Source: Cliona cf. orientalis (Eukaryota > Porifera > Demospongiae > Clionaida > Clionaidae). From it: a stretch of 64,000 nt of DNA. Each line of letters starts with the position of its first letter. Position 1 is the first letter of the stretch. Below, in pieces: positions 54,825-64,000 of this stretch. Below the pieces are notes generated by a model that was given only the letters and a program-made list of their open reading frames with translations, was not told the origin of the DNA and did not search any database. Where the stretch lies: NCBI GenBank assembly GCA_963930775.1, contig OZ005699.1:4175501-4239500 (forward strand). The letters are read 5' to 3'. The position numbers and the translations under genes were made by a program.

Positions 54825-56895
54825 TGGCATCTTTAAGTTTGTAGGGTGTGCCAAGGCATACCCCTTGCTTAATATTGTAGTACAAAGGTCATCACATTAT
54901 ATTGAATACAGATCTATATATGACCTCATTTGATTCTGCACTTAATTCCTTGCTAGAACAATGCATAATACCATGACCATTCCTTAACTGAACTATACTA
55001 CCAGAGGTCCAGAAGTCTGAGCATCCCAGCTGTGACTGTTAGTTATGTCTACAATCAAATTTCCTATAATTATATTATACATGTACTGGCAATAATAATT
55101 ATTATAATATTATTATTTTACGACAATAGTTATCATGAACAGTTCTTTTCATATGCATAGATTGCGTGACATTGTTCAGTAACAGGTACCATTGTTACTA
55201 TGTGATCTATGGACAACAAGAACGGCTCATGATATATAATGTCAGTGGACCAACCTAGAGTCTCTCTGCCAAATAATGTACATTTAGTGGCCTTAATACT
55301 AGATTCATAGCGTTGTCAGCTTAGTGAGCCTAAATTCAATAAATTTCATTTGATGTAGGGATATGCAAGCCCAAAGTGTTGCTGTGGCTACACGCCCTAC
55401 CCAGACCATATGCATCATGCATGTACTCGTGCTGTTTGCAAACTTCAATATGAAGTGGGCCCTTTTTATAACTTTGGGAATAGGCTATAATACCGGTAGT
55501 CAGTAATGTTATTATGGAACAAAGACTGGGGTGTTACACTATCTAAAGTGTGGATAAACAAGTAAAACATAGCACAGGGCCAGAGATTTATGGCAAGCCT
55601 AAGGGTGGAGCCCAAGGATAAGGTTTACTATACATCCCTGGCAACCATACCCCATCCGATTGATCCTGACTGCAGCATGTGCAGTATGTCCATGGATAGT
55701 AATTTAAGTATCACAGATTCACAGTAACAAAGACATTCATAGCATCAGAGAATCATACAAAGTTAATCGTTTTGCCAGTTGCCGTTCTATCATGCTGCAT
55801 GGATCCAATGGCTAGCCTAACTTGTGCACAGCCCTATTCCCATTGGTCCAATGTTACACATGACATTGTAACACTGAGAATTCTTAATTTTCACCCAAAC
55901 TGGATAGCGATGCATGATCTCTTACTTGGATCCACAACATGACCCCACTGTACAAGTCTATATCATGCATGGGGGCTGTGGGTGATGTAAGCTGTGTATA
56001 AACACAGGCAAAGATTGTTGAACTTGAGCAATTAATGTTTGTCATCAATCTTAAGTATAGGGTAATGTTAGTACTGTTGAAGTCCTCGACTCCTTGCTTA
56101 TACATACTCAATTATTACTATTATGTAGGTGGGTGTGTGAGCAGCACTGTGTGTGCATGCTTTTCTATCACGACGTAGATGTGCATGCATGGGTACGGGT
56201 ACGGGTGGCATCAACACAGTGCTGACATCATCACTGCCAAACTCACTGCATACGTTGAGTGTTCTTATTCTCCAGTCGTATGCATGGGGCAAGCCTAAGC
56301 GGCCACTAGGGCCTAAGAGAATAGGCTGACTGCTCAACCTAATCTTGCAAGATACAGCACTGTACAGCCAGTCCAACTTACCAACTCACCTACTTATTCA
56401 ACTCAGCACATCAGGTTGGAATGAGGTAAGTCGGACTAGCTGTGCAGCCTAGGCCCTTGGTGACTGCTCACGCCTGAAGTATGTCAGGCTTGGCCCATGC
56501 ATACGACTGGAGAATAAGAACACTCTACGTATCTAAATGTCTGGCCGGTCAAGAACTCTCTCTCTCAGTTTACTAAACTCACTGCAGTCGTCACCTGATT
56601 ATATACATAGCTTACTATTGCTTGCATCCCGATTCCACCTACGTATGCACATTAATTTAACTGTAGCCATGCTATATACCAGCAACTGATTATTATAAGC
56701 AACAGTTACTGAATAGGAAAAGAAAGCCAACAAAATCAACTAATGGCTACATATTTGTATACAGTCCAAGGAACTTCAATCATAATATTGAAAATACTCA
56801 GTCTAGAAATTCTTATAGGTATTCAAAATTTATTTATGCAGCTACAATAATAATTCACTACTAACTCTAGTGGCTTTTTAATTCAGGAAAAATAA
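54825..56895. other. Gene-free spacer
   Basis: No exon or conserved protein seen on either strand. An inverted repeat spans 56252..56531: arms contain GAGTGTTCTTATTCTCCAGT, CGTATGCATGGG and their inverses around a central ACTTACC/GGTAAGT pair. Otherwise it is AT-rich unique-looking sequence. Confidence 0.5.
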
Positions 56896-59800
56896 TTATG
56901 TTTTTGATGCTTGACTGTCATCATTACTTAGTGACACAATGGCGTCCAATGACGCTTTTTCAAATTCAATAAAGGGTGAAGTATGAGTGACTGTTCTTGG
57001 ATTGTCAAGGACGTCCAAAATGACATTCTCTGATGATGATACAAATTCTCGGTCCAAAATATTGAGCGTTGATGATGAGGACATGTGACTTTTAAACCAT
57101 GTCATCTTCTGACTTAGCTTTATGTAACAGTTTGTCATTGAATGCACTCTTGCACTACTAGAGCTGTAAGTAAAAACATGGTAGATAATGACGCAGACCA
57201 GCAGCAGGAAAGTTACTCCGACTGAGACATAAGCAGAAGCTATTTGAAGTTTTTGGAGAATTGCCTTATCTCGGGAGCCTGAGTTATTAAAAGTGTACAG
57301 TGTAAAAAGAGCAAATATTGCTATGTTGAAATATATAAATGATTCCATTGCATTTAGTATCCAGTTTCTGTAGACTCGGAATGTCCACATGGTCTTATAC
57401 AGCAGTAGACTACACATTAAGACAACTGTTGAAAGGACTGTCATTGGCAACTCACTGGATGAGCTAAAGGCAGCAACCAAGTATACAATTACTCGAACTA
57501 GTAGGAGCATACCTGTCCAATAGCGATGCCTTGCAGTGTTAGGAGTGTGATAGGTATTGATAAAAGAGTGAAGCTTTTGATTTCTAGTCCACTTGAAGAG
57601 CCTTGATCTTGGACAATGAAGGAGCCATTGCCAGGAAAAAATGAGCACTGTGTACGACATACCAATAATGAGAATAATAATCGCCAGAATTATCAGTATG
57701 GTAAGCTTCACTTTATGATCTGCATACGCCATATTTGCATTAGGTAGCCATAACAAATCAGTTGTGCCATTGGGATACTTTATCGTAACAAATGAGAACG
57801 ATGTAATGACAGTTTGCAAAAGCTTAGTGTATGATAGCAGGATCAGAGTAGCAAGAGTTGCCACTGGGTTTCTCTTACCAATCAGGTTCGAAAATTTTGA
57901 TGATAGGGAGCTGAAAAGTATTATCATAATGACCAAGAATATCATGTAGGCTGGAAAGGCTACCTGGATCCACGTCTTGGCATAAATATCCATTCCTTCA
58001 AAAAAGCATACATTAAATCCTATGTCTAAGTTTAGCCATGATAAAAATGATGGAAGAAGGAAAAAGCGTGATTGACCAAAATATGTTATTCTATTGGCAT
58101 TGATGATGTTTGCATAGAAGATGATTGAATTTAGTGTTCCAACAGCTACGGTGAGATTGAGCCAAAGAAGCAAGAACACTAGCATTATGCCAGCAAAGAA
58201 GGCAACTATGATAATCCCTATAAGTAGTCCATACCAGTGTTGAGGACACTTGATACAGTCAGAACTGCCCAATGATAGACTGTAACCAGGCAAACAATCA
58301 CCGCATAACATTCCACCGCGATTTTTCTCACATTGTGCATCTGATCCATTTGGTAGATTCAAATGTATAGGAATACGCATATTAGGAGGCTGACAATAAT
58401 CAAGGGGGCAATAAGGATGGATAAAATAGGGACTTATAACATTGTCGTCAGGGTTAGTGCCAAGATAGGTGATCCAAAATATCCCTGTCCTTATTATAGT
58501 TCCCTTTACAGCATTACACTCTTGGATATACTTTATAAATGTTTCAAAGCGTCTGTCACAGATGCAGTCACACTTGGTGTTTCTGTCCGCTGGCATGAAT
58601 CCCGGTGGACAAGAACACTCATCAACATATATGCTGACATTGAGTGTTGATATTCCTTGGTTATTGCACGGACCCTCTGCGTGTATCACAAGTTCATAAG
58701 TCTCTCTTACTCTGGGGAAAGAAACTTGGTACTCCAAATTTGAACAATTTGCATTTATTCGCTGAACAGTTTGGCTTTCACTTACTTCAAGGTCTTGAAA
58801 CATGCTTAGAATGGTGGCAGCGACCATATGTTGGACATGATCAACTGCAGCTATTGGAATAACAAAACCATTCTTATCTTTGATATCAATTGAGTAGTTT
58901 TGTTGACTGCAATCAAGTTCACTATAATTCTGGCAGAGACACACTCGAACTGGCTTTGAACTGACTGTCTCAAAATTTGTGATGTTGCTTATTTCTTTCA
59001 ACTTGATGACACCAGCTGGCTGCAGTGTAGAGAAATCCGTTTGATTAACAACTCTGCATCTGTCTAGGAGACCTCCATAGAGATCAGATCCACTGCAGTT
59101 GGCTATGTTACTGTTAAAATTGACAATAAATCCATTCATCACGTTCTCAAAGAAACATCCACTGCAGGTTGAATAGCTTACCACAGTTGGATCATTTGAA
59201 CATACACAATCTTGATTCTGATCATTCACGTACATAGCACCTCCATACTTTGCTTGATTTGATACAAAATTGACAATAATTACATCTTCATTTGGTTCAG
59301 TGGTGTCATAAAATTTCGAATTTTCCATACTAATTCCACCACCATATGTCCCGATGTTATTGTAAATTATGATGATGCTTTCAACTGCAATGGATGAATT
59401 AATAGCACAGACTCCACCACCTAACATGCTGGCTTGGTTATTACTGATTTTGGTGTCCATTCCAAGAAGGAAGTGGCTGTTCTTTAAATAAACACCACCT
59501 CCAGATATGGCTGCTTTATTGCTAGAAATCCTACATTCTCCTTTTTTGCTAACATTTATTTGGCTAGTGCCAACAAACTGAAATGAAATGATGGAATTTT
59601 TGATTGAGAAGGCTCCTCCTAACTGAGCTGCATTATCAATGAAAGCACTTCTTGCTATTTGGAGGTCAGATAATAAAGATAATGAAACAGCTCCTCCTGT
59701 GTTTCCTGCTTCATTTTGTAGAAAAACGCTATCAATTATGGTACCCTTGCTATAAGAAAATAGATACATAACACCTCCTGAGTTGCTTGCTGTATTCTGT

Positions 59801-62800
59801 GAAAAGTTGCTGCTTGAAATGAACAGTCTACTGTTTATTGTGGCCATAACTCCTCCCCTATATGTTGCAGTATTGTTGATAAACAAGCTGTCATCAACTT
59901 GAACTGTACCATCTTCAACATGAATAACTCCTCCATACCTTCCAGCACTTGCAGATTCAACTATACTCCCATACATACTTGCAGTAGCCTCTTGTAGACT
60001 AAAAGTTCCACCATCATTGTGGGCTCTATTTCTTAGAAAGCCAGAGTCTCTTATCTTGGCCACACTCTCACCGATCAGTGCCATCACGCCACCATGACGT
60101 TCTGCTACATTATCAGTAAAATTGTTAGAATCGGCAATGTCTACTCTGCTCTCACTATTCGCAAAAATACTTCCTCCATCATACTTTACACTGTTGTAAT
60201 CAAAGGAACTTGATTCTATCACTGCATTACCAGCTCGAATGTAGATTACCCCTCCATTATCTGCTTTATTCCAAATGAAACTACTATTCACAATTGAAAT
60301 TGCACTTCTTTGAAATTGTCTCATCTTCCTTAAAATACCAAATTTAATTGTTGCAAGTGATCTGTTTCCCTGTAATCTTGGGTAATTGTTTTGAAAAATA
60401 ACGGAAACACCTCCAAATGCAGCAGTATTCATAGTGAAAACACTTCCTTCAACTGTTATATTACTACTTTCAAAAGCTGCCATAGCACCTCCTGAAACTT
60501 GTGCTCTGTTTGCAGTGAACATACTTCCAGTAACATATACACTGGACCAGACAAAAGCTCTTAAAACTCCCCCATAATCCGCTACATTGCTTGTCAAGTT
60601 GCTGGTTTGGATAATTAAACTGCTGTCTTGCTGGGTATGAAATGCTCCTCCAGAATGTTGAGCCACATTTTTGTGGACCTGACTATTGCTTACAATTATT
60701 TTGCTATTTTTTAGCCCATAAATGGCACCTCCAGAGTTACCTGCAGAATTTGAGCTGAAGTAGGAGTCGCTAATGACTAGGATTCCATTGTTGTATGCAT
60801 ATGCCACTCCTCCATCATGACCTGCTGTATTACTTCTGAAGGAGCTGCCCATAATTGTGATATTGCTGTTGTCGGACATCACGATAACACCATCAAGAAT
60901 GGCAAAATTGTTGATGAAATAACAGTTTACAATTGTAATACTGCAACGTGTACGTGCATAAAGAGTCCCTCCATTAACTCTAGCAGTATTGTTGCTGAAG
61001 GTGGTGTTATAGATGGTGATTGTGTTGTGTCTTATTGCATGAAATACTCCTCCTATGTTTGCTAAACTTTGAGAGAACTGGCTGTCATGTATTGTGGTCG
61101 TAGTTTCGTTGACTGCATGAATCACTGCTCCTAAGTCACTATCAATATTTTCATGGAAACGGCACTCCTTAATAGTCAACATGCTACCTAGCATTATAGT
61201 GGCAACTCCACCTCCCATGATAGCTTTATTCCTGAGAAAAGTACTTCTGGAAATGTTTATGTTGGCCTTTCGATAGCCATTGATGACTCCACCTCCTCTT
61301 CCTGCAACATTTTCGTCAAAAATACTATCAATTACATGTAGACTGCCTCCATTTCGAAGATGTGCTACTCCACCATGCTCAGTAATATAGTTAAAGCTGA
61401 AGTGACTACCTTTAATAATGGCTAGACTGCCAGAATTGTATATAGAAATTACTCCCCCTCCATATCTAGCTCTGTTTTTGATGAAGAAGCTCTGATCAAG
61501 CTTGGCAGTGCTGTTATAACTCAAGTATAAAACACCTCCATTTGTTTTTCCTCGATTGTTAATGAAACCACTGCTTTTCATAAAGATAGTAGTACAGTTT
61601 ATAGCATATATTACACCACCAGCTCTATTACCTGTGGTTTTACAGACAATACTATCCTCAATAGTTACAAGACTTTTCATTTCTGTATACAGAACTCCAC
61701 CAAAACCTGCAGCCATACTATTAGAAATGACCGTGTTATTTATTGTAACTTTACTGAATGCAGTAGCATAAATCACACCTCCATTACCGGTGACAGTGTT
61801 ATTAAACATTAGACTATTCTCAATGACAATAAAAGTACTCTGCTGACCACTTAGAACACCACCTGTTTTTGCTGAATTAAAAGAAACATTAGTTTTTTGA
61901 AGCACAATGGAGCTATTTGCAATAGATGCAATGACGCCACCACTTTCTCCAGCATTATTGTTGTATATATCACTTAGTGAAAGCAGAAAGGTGCCATTGA
62001 AAACAGCAGCCACTCCACCATTTCCATCAGAAGTGTTGTTATGGAAACTACTATTATGGATCATCATAGTGCCACTATTAATAAATATGGCCCCTCCATA
62101 CCTGCTACACCACTGGCCATCGCAACCTGTGGCATGGTTTAAAGCAAACATTGAATCGCTGATGGTGATATTACTTCCAGATTTTGAGAAGATGGCTCCA
62201 CCAATCACTGCAGTATTCCTTTCAAAGTGGCAGCACTCAATTGTGATTATGCTGTGAACTACTCTTAATGCCCCTCCAAATTTTTTACCGTTAGATTTTG
62301 GTGTTATTGGTGAGCAGGTAGAATCACTATCATTCTTACTAACCATATTCGACACAAAAAAGGTGTCGCTCATATTTACCACACTCTCTATTATCATTAG
62401 GCCACTACCGTTATTGACTTTGCCAATTATCCTTGAGTGGGTAATCATCAATTGATTCACTGATTCTACTATGTTCTCATCACAGCCAATAAGTGTTAAA
62501 CCACTGATATAAACATGGATCAAATTAGAGAAATTGAATCTTGCATGTTCACTGCATTCAATAGTGGGTTGTTCTGGAGAATATAGCACGTTCATTGACA
62601 CCATGGAAAATTCCACTGCATTTGACACAGTTATTTCATTATCCAAGTAATGCCTTCCTTCAATAAAAATTAGTGTTGTGTTAGGCTTTTTGTACCTTGT
62701 GAGATTATTGGCAAATTGTGAGAGGGTTAGACAAGAGTCTTCAGAAGAGTAGTTTTGTGAAGGCATAATGCAATACTCATTGCACTTGACATACTCCAAG

Positions 62801-62844
62801 CCATGGATCACCATAACAAATATTAATAGAATGTTCAACATCAT
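56896..62844 (-). CDS. Giant PMP-repeat (parallel beta-helix) multi-pass membrane protein
   Basis: A single uninterrupted ORF of 1982 codons. Residues 1-21 are a signal peptide (MMLNILLIFVMVIHGLEYVKC). From ~150 to ~1250 the protein is a long series of repeats of the type S-x-I-x-I-x-x-S-x-F-x-x-N-x-A-x-x-x-GGV-hydrophobic, as in chlamydial polymorphic outer-membrane proteins; such repeats form a right-handed beta-helix. N-x-S/T sites are abundant. A Cys-rich stretch follows (CSCPPGFMPADRNTKCDC, then GGMLCGDCLPGYSL at ~1505-1530). From ~1540 to ~1890 there are about nine hydrophobic segments, the first WYGLLIGIIIVAFFAGIM, and then a ~95-residue cytoplasmic tail. The layout suggests a large surface receptor or adhesion protein. 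Its function is unknown. The intronless ORF could be a complete gene or a single huge exon. Confidence 0.85.
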   Translation of the reverse strand: MMLNILLIFVMVIHGLEYVKCNEYCIMPSQNYSSEDSCLTLSQFANNLTRYKKPNTTLIFIEGRHYLDNEITVSNAVEFSMVSMNVLYSPEQPTIECSEHARFNFSNLIHVYISGLTLIGCDENIVESVNQLMITHSRIIGKVNNGSGLMIIESVVNMSDTFFVSNMVSKNDSDSTCSPITPKSNGKKFGGALRVVHSIITIECCHFERNTAVIGGAIFSKSGSNITISDSMFALNHATGCDGQWCSRYGGAIFINSGTMMIHNSSFHNNTSDGNGGVAAVFNGTFLLSLSDIYNNNAGESGGVIASIANSSIVLQKTNVSFNSAKTGGVLSGQQSTFIVIENSLMFNNTVTGNGGVIYATAFSKVTINNTVISNSMAAGFGGVLYTEMKSLVTIEDSIVCKTTGNRAGGVIYAINCTTIFMKSSGFINNRGKTNGGVLYLSYNSTAKLDQSFFIKNRARYGGGVISIYNSGSLAIIKGSHFSFNYITEHGGVAHLRNGGSLHVIDSIFDENVAGRGGGVINGYRKANINISRSTFLRNKAIMGGGVATIMLGSMLTIKECRFHENIDSDLGAVIHAVNETTTTIHDSQFSQSLANIGGVFHAIRHNTITIYNTTFSNNTARVNGGTLYARTRCSITIVNCYFINNFAILDGVIVMSDNSNITIMGSSFRSNTAGHDGGVAYAYNNGILVISDSYFSSNSAGNSGGAIYGLKNSKIIVSNSQVHKNVAQHSGGAFHTQQDSSLIIQTSNLTSNVADYGGVLRAFVWSSVYVTGSMFTANRAQVSGGAMAAFESSNITVEGSVFTMNTAAFGGVSVIFQNNYPRLQGNRSLATIKFGILRKMRQFQRSAISIVNSSFIWNKADNGGVIYIRAGNAVIESSSFDYNSVKYDGGSIFANSESRVDIADSNNFTDNVAERHGGVMALIGESVAKIRDSGFLRNRAHNDGGTFSLQEATASMYGSIVESASAGRYGGVIHVEDGTVQVDDSLFINNTATYRGGVMATINSRLFISSSNFSQNTASNSGGVMYLFSYSKGTIIDSVFLQNEAGNTGGAVSLSLLSDLQIARSAFIDNAAQLGGAFSIKNSIISFQFVGTSQINVSKKGECRISSNKAAISGGGVYLKNSHFLLGMDTKISNNQASMLGGGVCAINSSIAVESIIIIYNNIGTYGGGISMENSKFYDTTEPNEDVIIVNFVSNQAKYGGAMYVNDQNQDCVCSNDPTVVSYSTCSGCFFENVMNGFIVNFNSNIANCSGSDLYGGLLDRCRVVNQTDFSTLQPAGVIKLKEISNITNFETVSSKPVRVCLCQNYSELDCSQQNYSIDIKDKNGFVIPIAAVDHVQHMVAATILSMFQDLEVSESQTVQRINANCSNLEYQVSFPRVRETYELVIHAEGPCNNQGISTLNVSIYVDECSCPPGFMPADRNTKCDCICDRRFETFIKYIQECNAVKGTIIRTGIFWITYLGTNPDDNVISPYFIHPYCPLDYCQPPNMRIPIHLNLPNGSDAQCEKNRGGMLCGDCLPGYSLSLGSSDCIKCPQHWYGLLIGIIIVAFFAGIMLVFLLLWLNLTVAVGTLNSIIFYANIINANRITYFGQSRFFLLPSFLSWLNLDIGFNVCFFEGMDIYAKTWIQVAFPAYMIFLVIMIILFSSLSSKFSNLIGKRNPVATLATLILLSYTKLLQTVITSFSFVTIKYPNGTTDLLWLPNANMAYADHKVKLTILIILAIIILIIGMSYTVLIFSWQWLLHCPRSRLFKWTRNQKLHSFINTYHTPNTARHRYWTGMLLLVRVIVYLVAAFSSSSELPMTVLSTVVLMCSLLLYKTMWTFRVYRNWILNAMESFIYFNIAIFALFTLYTFNNSGSRDKAILQKLQIASAYVSVGVTFLLLVCVIIYHVFTYSSSSARVHSMTNCYIKLSQKMTWFKSHMSSSSTLNILDREFVSSSENVILDVLDNPRTVTHTSPFIEFEKASLDAIVSLSNDDSQASKT

Positions 62845-64000
62845 TGGAGATTCTATGAACCAAATCTATAGTAAGATAATTAATGCCATTATTAGGCAAT
62901 AATATTATTATAGTACAATATCTTTAAGTGTATAGACTTGACAATTTCATGTAATAATATGAAATAAGAATTACGATGTCGATATTGTTATACTGGTACC
63001 AATTAATCAGATAAAAAACCAAGACAGAATGAGATAAAGAATAAAATTCATTGACAAGTCTTAGAGACTTCGAGTCAAAAGCTGATAATAGCAACTACCA
63101 TGAATTCGAATGTTCGTTGCTATGAGATACAAGATCTAGTCTAGGGAACACAATTAGCAGTTGTTAATCTATACCAACTCAAAGGTCTTATTAATTTGGA
63201 ATAACAAGACAATGGTATCGTTTTGTTTTGCCAGTTTAATTTAAACTGTGTGCTCGAGCTCTCAACTCCCCAGGAGTCAACAAGGTAACTACAAGGGTGG
63301 AAAGATGTAAAACCACAGCAGGGTGATCTGGCTCATCAGATGGCCTCACCCATGGCCTTTTCTCTTTGTCTTAAGGCTTTGTTTGACCACACAGAGATAG
63401 TTCAATCCTGCTTGCTGTCAGGGGGTCATCCCAAAGAGCTCACAACTCCGAACTAGTTGTAACATTACAATGATTGTGCATATTATAGACAAGAGTTTAT
63501 ATTAATGTTGTAACTAGCATTATAAGGTCTTATGAATAAGAGCAAGAGTATAATAATACTCTTGACAAGAGTGGCTAAATCTAGGAGAGTATGCATGTCA
63601 ATCTCTGAGATTTTCCATGAAAAAGATCTTAGAACTTGTATACAAGTGCTATATTATTATTAGTACTGCTTATGAATCTTTGATGAGTAACTGTTGGGCC
63701 TGGTGGCAAGAGCATCTAACCGAGTGCCGATGGTGACAGCTTTGTCATAATACCACTAATAGGTCCCATAACTAGCACTTTTATAATCTTCCTCCTCAGT
63801 GCCACCACTTCGCTACCAGCTAGGGGCTCAGTAGCTCAACTAGCATTTTAAAGCATCACACTGGAGAATGCTAAATTGTGAGTGTGTATAGGCTTAACCT
63901 CCACTCTAGTCTCTTAGTCTGAATATCTTGGGACTTGTACGCGTCAAGTGTTAGATGCCATCAAGTTAAGTTATACCTATGCTATACATAAAATGTATCC
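62845..64000. other. Upstream region of the PMP-repeat gene
   Basis: AT-rich, no coding exon recognised. At 63696..63765, GGCCTGGTGGCAAGAGCATC and TAACCGAGTGCCGATGGTGA resemble the 5' part of tRNA-derived SINEs, without a clear B-box. Another A-box-like TAGCTCAACTAG occurs at 63832. The promoter of the PMP-repeat gene should be near 62850-63000, but no clear TATA motif was assigned. Confidence 0.35.

Noticed and set aside
57764-62257. Plus-strand ORFs opposite the PMP-repeat gene
   Set aside because: Antisense shadows of the 1982-codon ORF.

Overview
This window is metazoan nuclear DNA, most likely from a sponge (Porifera). It contains intron-bearing genes with GT...AG junctions that keep reading phase, animal families (MORN1, eEF1B, LSM5, a FASTK/RAP protein, animal heme peroxidases, an LDLa receptor), and a giant Chlamydia-PMP-repeat multi-pass membrane protein of a kind I associate with sponge and other early-branching animal genomes. 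Introns and spacers are packed with short inverted-repeat elements. The species cannot be fixed from the sequence. There is no sign of a prokaryotic operon, a CRISPR array or an intact virus.

Layout. 1-9.8 kb: two tandem minus-strand heme peroxidase genes; the left one runs off the window. 10.7-17.13 kb: a ten-exon minus-strand MORN1 orthologue, head-to-head (174 bp apart) with a plus-strand eleven-exon gene (17.30-35.65 kb) for a three-zinc-finger, RG-rich putative RNA-binding protein. Its sixth intron is 9.5 kb and holds a decayed P-element-like transposon plus several miniature inverted-repeat elements. 35.86-42.20 kb: eEF1B (translation elongation factor 1-beta), eight exons, plus strand. 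42.74-46.75 kb: a FAST-kinase-like/RAP-domain protein, probably mitochondrial, plus strand. 47.49-51.79 kb: a small minus-strand receptor-like protein with two LDLa modules. 52.85-53.82 kb: LSM5, plus strand, with the start exon not located. 53.9-56.9 kb: gene-free nested repeats. 56.9-62.84 kb: one uninterrupted 1982-codon minus-strand ORF for the PMP-repeat protein. 62.85-64 kb: nothing coding seen.

These genes do not form a pathway. They are housekeeping genes (translation, RNA processing, mitochondrial RNA), a ciliary/cytoskeletal-type MORN protein and secreted or surface proteins. The most noteworthy points are a peroxidase paralogue whose distal catalytic histidine reads as arginine, the PMP-repeat/multi-TM protein, and several families of miniature elements with readable terminal repeats, target duplications and nesting.
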